Positions 1 to 10,635 of a stretch of DNA of 64,000 nucleotides are shown here, piece after piece. Source of the stretch: Pycnococcus provasolii (lineage: Eukaryota > Chlorophyta > Pseudoscourfieldiophyceae > Pseudoscourfieldiales); assembly GCA_049487715.1 (NCBI GenBank), contig CP150590.1, positions 178,695-242,694 on the forward strand, written 5' to 3'. The position numbers and the translations under genes are program-made. Under the pieces are notes generated by a model. That model saw only the letters and a list, made by a program, of their open reading frames with translations, was not told the origin of the DNA and did no database searches. The number at the start of each line of letters is the position of its first letter. The stretch's first letter is position 1.

Positions 1-1533
1 ATTCCCGAAAGCTGTGATGCACTTCACCCACTCGCCGAGCAGATCACGTACACACTGGTAGCCGCCTCTGGAGCGCAGCGCGGTCTGCCCATGGGTGCTG
101 CCACCGCACCCACGCTTCTCTGCGCGATGGCACCTCTTTCGCAAGACCCTGCACGTCTATCGAATGCCTCCGCAGCCGCGCTTGTGGGTGCGATGGCGCA
201 TGCTGTGCCAGCTGGTTCGATCGTGCCTCGCGATGCCGTGCAGTGTTTTGCCGACGTATTGCACGGCGCGATTGTCGCGCGTGCGGCGTCGTGTGGTTCG
301 GACCCACGTTCGGACGACGGCCCTCGCGAGTTTGCGAGCCGACTGGCGGATGCCGCCGCCGCACTAGCAGAGCCTGGTATCCCCCCCGTACAGATTGTGC
401 GTCCTACGTATGCAACATCGGCTTCGAGTTTCTTCGCGACGGATGGCGTATCGCTGACGTCGCCGGCGTACGTCGCTTCGGCGGACCTAGTATTTACGAA
501 AGACCTTGTCGCGGCGCTGTCTGACACCGCCGCGGGAATGCCGTTGTCTGCAGGATTGGTCGCGTTTGCACCTCGCTCGAACATGCTCGAGCCAAAGGCT
601 ATGCAAGCTGGAGATGTGGCGTCGCCATCGTCGGCGATTCTTCGCGGACCTTTGGGGTTACCCGAGGAGGCTGACGAAGGCTACGGGAAGCTGCTGACTG
701 TGCCCAACGGAATCTTGGCGAGCACGCGATCTGGCCCTCTTGACGAGGGCAAGGTTGCAATTGGCGTCGCGAAGGGAGATGCCGTCGCTAGTTTATTTTT
801 TGTGGGAGGAGCGTGGGATTCGAGTTTGCTCGTGTCTCCGCCAGCGCTCGAGGCACTACCAAGTGAACAGCGTGGCGTTCGAACTCAGGTCGTGCTTCCT
901 CTGGGAGCTCGAAACACGGCATTTGCTGCCGTGATGTACACGCCACCACCACCACCAAGTCCGCCGCCACCTCCACCTCCACCGCCTCCACCGCCCCCAC
1001 CCCTTCCTTCGTCGCCGCCGCCGCCGAGTCCGCCACCATCCCCCGTCAAGAAGAAGGAAGAATTGGATCCTGTCATCATAGCCGTTCCTGTGACTGTTGG
1101 TGTACTTCTGCTTGGATTAGCCGTTGGCTTTGTCCTGTACATGCGTCGCAAGGCAATGATTGATGACTTGAGGATTGTGCGAAGAAGGCGCGAACGCAGT
1201 GCGGATGGTGACAGCGAGAGCGACGACGACATAGATGTGAACATCAATGTTGCCACGCAACGTTTGAATGATCCGTTCACGGCGCCATTTGATGCCGCAC
1301 ATAATTCTGCTGGTGGGCCTGCTGTGGGAACAGCTCGAGGGGGAGGATTCTTTAATCGGATGATGGTTGGAATGTCCGGTGGTGGTGGTAATGGTGGTGG
1401 TGGTGGTGCACCTGTGGCGGCACCACCACCTCAGCAGCCAACTCAGGCGGATCGTAATTTGAAGGCGCTTGCTGGTGGCGATGACAATTTCACCCGTGAG
1501 GGTGGTGTGAGGAGCAGTGCAAGTTTGGCTTAG
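1..1533 (+). CDS. Type I membrane protein with Pro-rich stalk (5' end outside window)
   Basis: The frame is open from base 1 to a stop at 1531-1533, so the N-terminus lies outside the window; the ATG at 91 is internal. The visible ~510 residues are an Ala/Val/Ser-rich ectodomain that resembles the REJ/GAIN-like regions before a membrane span (weak resemblance, no signature motif). A proline stalk of SPPPP type follows at about 940-1050. Then comes a hydrophobic segment (1072-1140, ending GFVLYM) with a stop-transfer RRK, and a cytoplasmic tail with an acidic stretch (SESDDD) and Gly/Pro-rich low complexity. Ser-Pro stalks are typical of green algal cell-wall or surface proteins. Function is unknown; an adhesion or receptor role is inferred from topology only. 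Confidence 0.7.
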   Translation: MPESCDALHPLAEQITYTLVAASGAQRGLPMGAATAPTLLCAMAPLSQDPARLSNASAAALVGAMAHAVPAGSIVPRDAVQCFADVLHGAIVARAASCGSDPRSDDGPREFASRLADAAAALAEPGIPPVQIVRPTYATSASSFFATDGVSLTSPAYVASADLVFTKDLVAALSDTAAGMPLSAGLVAFAPRSNMLEPKAMQAGDVASPSSAILRGPLGLPEEADEGYGKLLTVPNGILASTRSGPLDEGKVAIGVAKGDAVASLFFVGGAWDSSLLVSPPALEALPSEQRGVRTQVVLPLGARNTAFAAVMYTPPPPPSPPPPPPPPPPPPPPLPSSPPPPSPPPSPVKKKEELDPVIIAVPVTVGVLLLGLAVGFVLYMRRKAMIDDLRIVRRRRERSADGDSESDDDIDVNINVATQRLNDPFTAPFDAAHNSAGGPAVGTARGGGFFNRMMVGMSGGGGNGGGGGAPVAAPPPQQPTQADRNLKALAGGDDNFTREGGVRSSASLA

Positions 1534-2556
1534 AGAGAAGAAGAATACTGCACATAGTACTACTACTACTACACAACAACTACAACAACAACAACAACAA
1601 CAACACGTACCATACCATATCATTATTATTCCATAACTCCATTGCCATTCATATCATTCATTTTCATTCATTCCGCGTTCCGTTTCCTGACTGCGACTAC
1701 ATTTGTTATGGAGCTATCTGTTGTGAGTGAATATCATCGACAGACTGCTATTATTTGCAGCAGCAAGGAAACAGAAAGAACTGTGGCATATGATATACTT
1801 TTAGAGAGAGACAGAGACAGAGACAGAGACAGAGACAGAGACAGAGACAGAGACAGAGACAGACATAGAGTTTGTGTGTGAGGATCTCTGAGGTTTCTTC
1901 CTTTCTCAGAGGGTGTGTGGGAGAGGGAGGGTGCAGGTGTGGGTCCATGAAGGTGGGAGAACAGGAGAGGAGAGAAGAGAAGACAGGGAGAGAGGGGGGG
2001 AGAGGTGTGATTAGGGATGGGTCTATTCCAAGGAGGAGTGAGTTCTGTCGGCGCAGAAATGTATATAATTGAACTTAGCAGCCGCGGCCAGTTGCTTACA
2101 GCTTGTCTTACAAGATGAGACAAGTATGTGATGATGTGATGAATTTTATGCCAGCATGATGACGACGCGAGCATGAATAGCCTTGCACGGGCCTCTCTTT
2201 TCTATGTTTTTTCTGATTCTGATTCTGTTTTCGATTCGAAACCATTAACCCGAACGTTTCGAGCACGATCCACATGCGTATCATGTCGAAGAAAGCAGCA
2301 AAGAAACGCAGAAAACACAGCACAAGAGAAGAGAGACCGTGGACTTTCCCCCCTAGGCTATTATGTTTTATTCATGCGAGAGCAGGACAAAGAATGCATC
2401 GAAGCAGCTTCAAGCCGTTTTGTACCATACCATACAAATTCTAAAATGACAGATATGTAAGGCTGCTTATAAAAATGATTTCATTTATACATGTAACAAA
2501 ATGGGGAAAATGCCGTCCTCCGGATTATTTTTTATAGATGTACTGTACACAACATT
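1534..2556. other. Intergenic stretch with (GACAGA)n microsatellite
   Basis: No supportable gene. It holds a (GAGACA)n tract at about 1805-1864, an AAC/ACT-rich 3' flank of the upstream gene, and AT-rich sequence near 2460-2540 between two convergent genes. Short open frames here have low-complexity or simple-repeat composition. Confidence 0.6.
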
Positions 2557-4101
2557 CTATCCCAGTGCCACGTGGGCGACTTTGATGCCCTGCGTCGGCA
2601 GCATGTCCGCAGTCACGACAGACTTCACGTAGAAGCGGCTGTACGCGACGAGAACCGTGCACGCTTCCGTGGGGTGCGCAATGACGGTCGGGTAGTGCAA
2701 ACGCAAACTCGCGCCAAGCTCGTTCTCGAACGCCTGGGAGGCGACTCGGCTCCACGTGTTTCCCATATCCGTCGACGTCGCGACGGTGAGATGCGTTCGG
2801 CACTTGACGCATCCCTGCGCGGCGATCGTCTTGTCGTCGCGAGGCTGCTGATGGTCGTTGAACGCGAGCACGAGCATGTCGTTGATGCGGATCATGTCAA
2901 TTTTCGCATTCGGGTTGGGAATCAACGCAGGCGCGCCACGCGACACGTCGGCACGCGACGCGCGCAGGGGCGTCGCTCCTCCCCACGTGATTCCCGCGTC
3001 GTCGCTGCGCGCGCCGTACACGTGTCCCGCCCTCGAGCGGAACACCATGAGCAGTCGATCGTCACCGAGAGACGCGACGGCGTTCTCAATCAGCCACGTC
3101 GTCGGGAGCGTGATGACGCCGTGCGGCGTCCACGATTGTCCGTTGTCGTCGGAGATGAGCACGCCCGCGCTTTGCTTTCCTCTCATGTGCGCCTTGCAGT
3201 GCGTGTTTCGGTTGTCCAACAGGGCACGTTCGCGCCAGAACGGGAGCACCCACCTTCTTTTTGTTGTGCTTTTGTCTGTGGTGAACGCGATGGGTTTGTT
3301 CGCCGTGACTTTGGGAATGCCTCCATCCGCCTCGAGCGCGTACACCAGGTTGGGTTTCGACCACGCGAGTTCGGAAAGCGTGAACGACGGCGTGAGTGAA
3401 GTTTTTGTGTGCATGATGCTTCCTCCCGGCGCCCACCTCATCGGGCCGCCGGGACACCCTCCGTGCGACTCGGAGTAGAAGAGGTGCAAGACGCTGGGAT
3501 CGTCGTCGTCGTCCGTGAAGAACAGCGGACCCCACAGCGCACCACGTGCAGGCAGAGGCACGGCTATTGATGGAGACCAGCTGTCGAGGTCCTGGTGGCT
3601 ATCATCGATGAGGTCACCTGAGAGTGTAGTGATGCGTATATGCTGGTCGTTCTCCCCTTCGCGAGTGCTTGACGCCTGCCACGCCGCTATTAGTACCGTC
3701 GTCCCGTTATTACGTTCACGTCCAGGCAAAGCGTGTATCATCGCCATGTGCGCGTACTTCAGCTTGTGGGAGGAACGCGAGATGAACGAGACACGTGGTG
3801 AAGAAGCACGTGGTGAAGAAGTGCAAGGCGAAGGATTCGAGCTCTCATCAGCATGGTGATCTTTTGCGATCCAAACTGGCGAAGACGAAGGTGACCTTGT
3901 ATGAGTAGTGCTGTCTTTTTTCAACACCTTTGGATTTGGAACAACAACACGGTGCGTTTCCCCTTTCCATCCAATCAAGCGTTCATGGGATCCCATGGAA
4001 TGAGCTCCTGCGGACACGTGAACAAGGCCGAGCATGAGCACCAGCATGAGCACCAGCACCAGCACGAGCAGATTTGTCGAAAAAAACCAAACCAAAACCA
4101 T
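2557..4101 (-). CDS. Secreted sialidase-like (BNR/Asp-box) protein
   Basis: A 514-aa protein. The ATG at 4101 is chosen because it opens a strong hydrophobic signal peptide or anchor (VLVWFFSTNLLVLVLVLMLV). Three Asp boxes, S-x-D-x-G-x-x-W, are visible: SDDNGQSW, SDDAGITW and STDMGNTW. They mark beta-propeller blades of the sialidase/neuraminidase superfamily (BNR_2 type). Arginines in FRSRAGHVYGARSDDAG and a late tyrosine (AYSRFY) are compatible with an exo-sialidase active site, but assignment of the Arg triad needs alignment. Family members cleave terminal sialic acids or related ulosonic acids from glycans in the secretory pathway or outside the cell. A catalytically dead lectin-like propeller is the alternative. 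The gene is intronless as seen. Confidence 0.8.
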   Translation of the reverse strand: MVLVWFFSTNLLVLVLVLMLVLMLGLVHVSAGAHSMGSHERLIGWKGETHRVVVPNPKVLKKDSTTHTRSPSSSPVWIAKDHHADESSNPSPCTSSPRASSPRVSFISRSSHKLKYAHMAMIHALPGRERNNGTTVLIAAWQASSTREGENDQHIRITTLSGDLIDDSHQDLDSWSPSIAVPLPARGALWGPLFFTDDDDDPSVLHLFYSESHGGCPGGPMRWAPGGSIMHTKTSLTPSFTLSELAWSKPNLVYALEADGGIPKVTANKPIAFTTDKSTTKRRWVLPFWRERALLDNRNTHCKAHMRGKQSAGVLISDDNGQSWTPHGVITLPTTWLIENAVASLGDDRLLMVFRSRAGHVYGARSDDAGITWGGATPLRASRADVSRGAPALIPNPNAKIDMIRINDMLVLAFNDHQQPRDDKTIAAQGCVKCRTHLTVATSTDMGNTWSRVASQAFENELGASLRLHYPTVIAHPTEACTVLVAYSRFYVKSVVTADMLPTQGIKVAHVALG

Positions 4102-4189
4102 CTTCTTCACGTCAACTCAAGCACTTTCGCACGGCCGCGAAGCCGAAGAATAAGAGAATCAGACGGCTCAGAGAGGACGCTGAGCTGAG

Positions 4190-4336
4190 CTGCGCACACG
4201 CACACGCACTCGCAACAATCACGAGATGCACACACGCACGCACACGCTCGAGAGCCAGCACTCACAACAATCACGAGCTGCGCACACGCACACGCACACG
4301 CACACGCACACGCACACACGCTCGCACACGCTCGGC
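4190..4336. repeat. CA-rich simple repeat (ACGCAC)n
   Basis: Alternating ACGCAC/CACACG units interrupted by ACAACAATCACGAG, present twice in near-identical form. It lies just upstream of the minus-strand sialidase-like gene. Confidence 0.8.
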
Positions 4337-4755
4337 CGAAGACGAAGATGATTTCGCCACAAAAAAATAAGAATCCGAGAAAGCGCGAAAACCCTAACCC
4401 CCCTGGTGAGAAATTTCACGTTCATTTGGGGATCCCTCGCAGCGCAGCATCCCTCCCTCCCTCAAAACCGGGGTCCCTCAGGAACGCAGGCATGCAAAAC
4501 CTTGCTTGGTTGGGGGGGTCCTCCTCCTCCTCCTGGACTCCTGGAGGGGGGGGTCTGGGTATCCCCCAGGAACCTGGAGGCAGCTCGTCTCAAGCGACCA
4601 TTTTCCCTATGGCGTCTGCCATTTTCGCTTGTGCGCGTACGTATGTAGATGTTGGGTCTCCTCTTGGGCAAGCATGAGCTTCTGGGAAACGAAGCGTAAT
4701 GGATGGAGGAGCTGCCGAGCTGCAATTTGGGTGGGTCCACCTAGACCCACTTTAC

Positions 4756-5540
4756 CACGTCATACTTTTGCATGGGAGCTCCCGGGAGCTCCCGGGAGCC
4801 GGAGACCCCCTGGGAGCTCCCGGGAGAGGGGTCGGAGCTCCCGGGAGCTCCCAAAACCGGGGTTTGGGAGACCCCGGGAGCTTTGGAGCTCCCGGGAGAC
4901 CCCTCTGGAGACCCCCTCTCCGGCCTGGAGCTCCCAGGAGACCCCCTCTCCAGGGGTCTCCAGGGGGTCTCCGCTATAGTTGCCCCGGGTCATGACCCGG
5001 GTCATCATGACCTGGTCATGGAGGTAAGTCATGACCCGTCATGACCACCCCCCGAATTCCTGTGACCCGCGTCGTGACTTAGGGTTTTAAGGAAAATAGA
5101 GAGTTTTTAGTGGTAAACCCTAATCCTCTCCTTAATACCCTAATCCGAAAACCCCGATTAAAAATCCGGTTAACCACCGTGTTATCTCCTGGACGTCTCT
5201 TCCCGTTGTTAGCTGGCCAGGGATTCAGGGTCTTCAGGGAGCGGCTAAGGATTAGCCGTGTCCATGTCCGTGCCGCGCTGCAAGGCGGCTGGCAGAAGCT
5301 GGTGGCACCTGGCGCCAGCAAGGACACGCTGTCCTTCTTTTTCAGACGCGAAATATGTACCGAAAAAAAAAAGATTTCAGATCTGTTATAGTCTCCGCGG
5401 AGCTCCAGGGGGTCTCCGGGGGGGGGGTCTCCCGGGAGAGGGGTCGGAGCTCCCCCGGACACCCCGGAGCTCCCGGGGAGACCCCCCCGATCCCCCGGAG
5501 CTCCCGGTAAGTCCCGGGAGAAGGCGGGAATCGTCGCTTA
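4756..5540. repeat. GGGAGCTCCCGGGAG palindrome-rich element, related to the foldback at 15714
   Basis: The left edge (ACGTCATACTTTTGCATGGG followed by repeated GGGAGCTCCC) is the same as the arm of the perfect foldback at 15714-15804. Inside are many copies of the self-complementary GGGAGCTCCCGGGAG, then a run of GTCATGAC palindromes (4986-5045), then ordinary sequence, then a second block of GGAGCTCC (5398-5520). No matching right-hand CATGCAAAAGTATGACGT end is visible, so the element is truncated or its right end has diverged. No gene is seen inside. Confidence 0.6.
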
Positions 5541-5659
5541 AACTACCAGTCTCCACGGTAGAAGGTCGTTACAAACCCGAAAAAGCCCTGCAAGTTGTCG
5601 TAGCTAGGTCGTAGCCCACCGTCGTAGCGAGGAAGTTCCCGCCATCAACTTTTGAAACC

Positions 5660-6082
5660 ATGGAGTACTTGAAGTACTACTGCAGCGAGGGCGAGGAGAG
5701 CGACGGCGACCCGGGGGAGTTGTCGTTGTATGAAGTGCTCAAGCAGCTTCAGGAGGTGCAAGATGCTAAGGAGGACGCTGAAACTGCGCAGCAGGTCGAG
5801 GAAGACGCGAAGTACGCGGCGAAGCTCGCCGCGCAGGACGAGGCGGACGCTGCGGCGGAAGCTGCTGCCCGCAAGCGTCAGGAGGCCGCAGACCTGGCCT
5901 TTGCGCAGAACATGATGAGGCCGAAAAGGCGCTCGACTCGCTCGCGTCCAGCGAGCGACGGTGGCGACGAAGACGGCCGCCCGGTCAAGAAGAACAAACC
6001 TTCCGCGCAATCGGCGAGCGCGGCGCCACCTCCTCGCGCGGCGCTCCCTCCTCCTTCCCCACTTCTACAGAAGTTCTTGTAA
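5660..6082 (+). CDS. Small coiled-coil basic/acidic protein, unknown
   Basis: A 140-aa frame starting at ATG 5660 in an ACCATGG context. Residues ~20-90 form a heptad-rich Ala/Glu/Lys helix, probably a coiled coil. A basic patch (RPKRRSTRSR), a second one (PVKKNKP) that could be a nuclear localisation signal, and a Pro-rich tail follow. I do not recognise a family. It lies just downstream of a palindrome-rich repeat, so it may be the remnant of an element-encoded protein rather than a host gene. Confidence 0.45.
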   Translation: MEYLKYYCSEGEESDGDPGELSLYEVLKQLQEVQDAKEDAETAQQVEEDAKYAAKLAAQDEADAAAEAAARKRQEAADLAFAQNMMRPKRRSTRSRPASDGGDEDGRPVKKNKPSAQSASAAPPPRAALPPPSPLLQKFL

Positions 6083-6267
6083 AGAAGAACTTTTCTTACA
6101 ACTTACAAAGCTCCTTCGTCATGACCCCCTCCTCAGAAAAAAAAAGGGTCAGGTAGGGTAGATGTTCAGATCAGAGGTCCCCTAGGGTAGATATTTCCCT
6201 CCTCCCCTCCCCTAAATAACCAAACGGAACGGCCTCTCCCTTCCTCAGATCGATCTTTCTGCCAACC

Positions 6268-7343
6268 ATGCCCGCGTCCGTTGCTCCTAAGGATGTGTAC
6301 GGCACGTTTGTGGATGGCATGATGTCTTGTATTTCTTATAAAGTGTCAGCCTCTGTATGTGGCGGAGAGAGTACGTCTTTTTATTTTTTTATTTTTTTAT
6401 GTTTTTTAATGTTTAAGGTGCTTGTGTGGTGCAGACACCGTTGTGCTTGTCTGGGCGAGAACGGCGTAGCCGGGCGAGTCTTGTAGTAAAAACACTCGGG
6501 CGAGAACGGCGCAGCCGTGCGAGTCTTGTAGAAATTACACTCGGGCGAGAACGGCGTAGCCGTGCGAGTCTTGTAGAAATTACACTCGGGCGAGAACGGC
6601 GCAGCCGTGCGAGTCTTGTAGAAATTACACTCGGGCGAGAACGGCGCAGCCGTGCGAGTCTTGTAGAAAGTACACTCGGGCGAGAACGGCGCAGCCGGGC
6701 GAGTCTGGGCGTGTGAGGAGGGTGTCTAGCGCGGCATAGGCAGCCGTCTATGCTCGTCTGGGCGACGTGAGGATCTGGTGATGGGCGACTGCGGCGCATC
6801 CGTCTATGCTCTTACGTCTTTACAGGACAGGAGTGGTAGTGCGTGGTGGTGGTTTTTTCTTGTGAGCGAGGCCGGCCTGGCGTGGCTGGTTCGTATGCAT
6901 ACCTTAAGGGAAGGGACCTGTGGTAGCAGCCGTGTCTTGATTTCGTCCCGACACATCAACTGCTCGAAGCAAGCCGTTGATCTGTGCCGCTAACAAACAA
7001 ACAAACGCACACACACACACATCACGACGATGATCGGCAGACCTGTGCGTGTGCATGTACTGCGCTGGATGCCCGTTCTGGGGATGGGATATGGTAAGCA
7101 CATTCGGACATCTTCGCGAAGCTCGCTCTCGCGTCCGTCCCTTCTTATGAGCACTAACGTTTTCCCCATAAACAACAAATGCAGTGCTTTCTCGGTAATA
7201 GCCCAGAGCGCGGCGACTGCTACCTCGGTTGCTCGGGTTCGTCGATGTTCGTGTTGCGCGTCAAGGACAAGGACACCGTCTTACCCAACGACTGCTGCGT
7301 TACCGCGACGCGTGTGCCGGACGGCCAGGCGATGTCGCGTTAA
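6268..7343 (+). CDS. Small Cys-rich protein, three predicted exons
   Basis: Predicted exons are 6268-6370, 7041-7093 and 7185-7343 (104 aa). Donors are GTACGT at 6371 and GTAAGC at 7094; acceptors are GGCAG at 7040 and TGCAG at 7184. The frames join exactly (phase 1, then phase 0) and end at TAA 7341-7343. The product is rich in Cys and aromatic/hydrophobic residues (LCVCMYCAGCPFWGWDM, then CFLGNSPERGDCYLGC and NDCC). That recalls small PLAC8-like Cys-rich membrane proteins, but I cannot claim the family. The first intron (670 nt) carries the 45-bp hairpin repeat array. Splicing is inferred, not observed. Confidence 0.55.
6452..6710 (+). repeat. Hairpin-motif array A: six 45-bp tandem units
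   Basis: Each unit reads GGGCGAGAACGGCGCAGCC then GTGCGAGTCTTGTAG plus a short spacer, and the period is exactly 45 bp. The core ACGGC-GCA-GCCGT is self-complementary. Decayed half-units continue to ~6810. The array lies inside the predicted first intron of the Cys-rich gene and in its sense. The same motif recurs at 16725, 37500 (minus) and 57075. Confidence 0.85.
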
Positions 7344-8351
7344 GGTAAACACACACACAGCCTGCAGTTGAAACGGGAATGGAAGAAGAAGGAAGACGGC
7401 ATGGAAACAACTTAAATAGCGGGAAAACACTTACACACAAATCTAAGGCTTCATGATGAAATGAACTGAAATATACAGTTGCGTGTGTAAGAAATGACAC
7501 ATTCCCCTCAAAGCACAGCACAGGTACACGTCAAGGTGAGCTCTTTCTTTAAGGCCATCATTGCGAGTCGCGCGCGTGTCGCGTAGGTGCGCGGATTGAG
7601 CATGCATGTGCGGTGTCATAGCTTTTAAGGACTTTCAGGTAAGCCGACTTGCCCAAGCAGTCGCGCATGGCATGGGCGCATGCAACGCGCCGATGATCGC
7701 GTGCCTCATCCATGGCGCGTGCTTGAGCGCGCTAAGGCTAGCTGGCGCCACCGTTGTTTTCTTCAGGGTCCACCTGTTTTCGGAGGACATCCAACGAGGC
7801 TCACCATAACCTTAACGGGGAGTTTGATTTTTTTAAAAAAAAGTCGAGGGCACACACAATATAAAATAGGTTAGGGTTTTCTCTGTAACCCTAGAATACT
7901 TAGTTATGGATTTCACGGGTTATATAGGCCTCCAGGTGGAGGGGGGGGGGGCTCCAATTTTTCCGAAAAGTGAAAACACGCACTGAACTGACGTTGCCCG
8001 ACCTTCATTATCGTAGGATAGGAGGGCCGGAGGGGGAAACAAAACCCGAACCCTAACCCTAACCCTAACCCTAACCCTAACCCTAACCCTAACCCTAACC
8101 CTAACCCTAACCCTAATCCTAGTGGGATCCCGCTTACTCCAGGGGGTGAACTGCCCTGCAGCTGTGATTTGTGAACGTCCGCCGCCGCCCAGATATTATT
8201 ATCACTCTGCTGAATGTTCACAGAATCTTGGCATAAGTAAGTAGGTAACTTGCTTGTAGTAGTAGTAGCACTACACCTACCTGTGCAGTGCATACACCGT
8301 TCGTTCGTTCGGTTGGCCTTGTGATTTTGTCAAAGGTCACTCATCATCATC
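7344..8351. other. Gene-free stretch with interstitial telomeric tract
   Basis: No convincing coding region. Short splice-like and CA-rich stretches occur (7347-7360). A polyG run is at 7939-7950 and the C-rich telomeric tract is at 8050-8117. Confidence 0.5.
8050..8117 (-). repeat. Interstitial telomeric repeat (CCCTAA)n
   Basis: About eleven uninterrupted CCCTAA units, the complement of the terminal TTAGGG array and therefore in inverted orientation to it. The tract sits ~56 kb from the chromosome end. Confidence 0.95.
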
Positions 8352-10336
8352 ATGGTGGTGGTGGTGGTGCGCAGTAGCGGCATCAACACGAACTTGAATG
8401 CCGTCGTTCCTGCACCTCAGGATCAACACAATAGTGCAGTTGAGGAGGAGGTCGTACTCTCATCCTCACCTTCTTTGAAACGTGCGACGTCGCAGTTATC
8501 CCGCAGTTTGGGATTGCAAGGGAAGACCTGTGTACGCCGACGACACGCGAGCAGTGGCTGAAACGCTTAAGTCCAGGCAACACCAATGGCCACATCGTTG
8601 ATGTTGATGATGCAACGACGCAGTTAGTGACAGCTGAGAACGGAGAAACGCTTGTCAACCTAGGTGACGGCTTGCAGGCGCGCAAGAGCGACGTTGAACA
8701 CGTGCGCAAGCTCGTGCGTCTGCCACGGTGCCGCAATGAGAAGTGGGAGCTCGTAGAGGCGGAGGTTGACCTGACAGAACTCCCGGCCGAGATTCACGCT
8801 GATACGCCACTACTCGTGCGCATCAAGGGTGATCCAAACGCAAAGTGGATGGACTTTCTCAAGGCTCGCGACGTCGCTCTCGTGCAGACGTCGGATGTCG
8901 TCGACTTCGTTGTCAAGCCAGTCACGCAGTGGCAACGTGGACGTTTGATCGACACAAACGACAGGATGACGTACGCCGACCACGTCAGCGCGGTGCACCC
9001 GAAAGGCCGCAAGTGGGTTGAGCGCGCATATTACTCAGGTCCGGCGACGCACTTCATCTCGCACGCCTGGATGGACTCTTATCGAGATTTTACTGACGCG
9101 GTCACAGATAGTTTGTCGTCCATGGATGACACCTCCGCATACTATCGGGCAAAGTTGAAAGGACTGGTCTACGGATCAGTTCTACTTGGGAATATGGACG
9201 AGCTGCAAAATCGCGACGACGCAAAAGGTGCCATTCTCGCCAAAATTCTCATACTATGCAGGTTATTATTGATGTTGACTGTATTCACACCATTGACTCA
9301 AGTTGGCTACATAATCGTGCAATTCATGTCCAATGCAACACTTCGATCTGTCATCAATTTCTTTAGAGACTACTACGGCGGCGGAGCGTTTGAAGACAGC
9401 AAGAGGATGTGGATTGACGTTTATTGCAAGAATCAGTGGATAGTGAACTCTTCTAGCACGCAAGAGGAGTTGAAGCAAAATGTTGGCTGTGCTAAGGAAG
9501 GTCTTCATCTTGTCTGCCACTCGTGGTTGGAGCCAAAGGCAATTCAGCGCGTGTGGTGTCAATTCGAACTCAGCGTCGCGCGGGAGATGAATAAATCAAT
9601 CAAGGGAATTTCAAGCGAACTTAGAAATTTTGCCGAGATACGAAAAACGTTTTTGTGTGTGTGGTCTGATTGGAAGTTTTGGGTTAGCCTCGTGATTCCG
9701 TTTTCAGCTTCATACACGGCCATACGTCAAAAGTATGCGGTACCAAAAGAGTTTGCAAATTTAGAGAAGACTTTGGCAACGATTGATTTTGAGAACGCAG
9801 ACGCAACAGTTAGGACGGACAAGGATATGATACGCAGCGAGATCGTAAAAGCGGGTGTGGACGCCATTGAGCAGCATAACAAGACGATCGCGAAGAGTTA
9901 TTTAGATATGCTAAAGCAGAAGACTTTCACTGGAATTAATTCTATCAATCATCAGAGCGCTTTCATCGTGTATTTGTTTGAGACTTTTTTATTTTATACC
10001 ATACTTATTTACGAGATTTTACATCAGATTTATGGATACGATGGTTACGATGCAGCTTTGGGGATGGTTTATGGATTTCTGGGTTTTATAGTGTTTCTCC
10101 TACTCGTGGCCTCTGTATTTTATTTTGTTGCGATATTCCAAGCACTATTTCGCAGCGTCGAAGTGTTGCGTATCACGAAGAAATTGATTACAGATAAAGA
10201 ATTTTTGGCGCTGTCGCTTTTTATCGATTTTATCACGTTTTTAGCTCCTGTGCTTTCGTGTATTTTTATCCTTATGGGTTTGGAACTGTTGGTCGCACAA
10301 GTCTTTCAATGCAAGCTATATGATTTATGGATATAA
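8352..10336 (+). CDS. Multi-pass membrane protein with TIR-like SHAW domain
   Basis: The long frame (stop 10334-10336) is open from 8444 but has no suitable ATG. Removing a 44-nt GT-AG intron (8451-8494) joins it in frame to an ATG at 8352, giving ~646 aa. The domain is split. FISHAW (about residue 170) and WIDVYCKNQW with VWCQFEL (about 300-340) match a TIR-like family common in algae and protists, in which FISHAW and a WC-FE motif mark the fold. Between them lie two hydrophobic segments (LILCRLLLMLTVFTPL and the following stretch). Three to four more membrane spans follow in the C-terminal third. The role is unknown; signalling at a membrane is inferred. The start and the intron are predictions. 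Confidence 0.65.
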
Positions 10337-10635
10337 ATCCATATGATTTTATCAAATGATTATGCTCTTCTGGATAAATGTTGACGGGTGTAACATGACA
10401 TTATGTTAGTTGTAGCATAAGATATTATACAAATCTAAAACTGTCGTGCAACTGAAGTAAGCGTTGGAGGGCCGTCTATTAGTCAGCACCAAAGTTTGAG
10501 CAACATGCGCGCGGCGACGACGAAGTTTGGATCTATCTGTACTAAAATAGTGCTGCTCATTGAAATAAATTGCTAAAAAATAATACAACACATACACAAA
10601 TGCAATACACGGTCATCTATCTGATTTGATGGTCA

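Noticed and set aside
2572-3399. 275-aa plus-strand frame opposite the sialidase-like gene
   Set aside because: Arg-rich shadow frame. The minus strand has Asp boxes and a signal peptide.
6452-6710. CRISPR array
   Set aside because: Units are tandem with no variable spacers, and the genome is eukaryotic with no cas genes.
6426-6799. Open frames on both strands through the 45-bp array (for example a GRERRSRASLVEITL repeat)
   Set aside because: A 45-bp period is a multiple of three, so any frame without a stop in the unit stays open. The array lies in a predicted intron and both strands are open.
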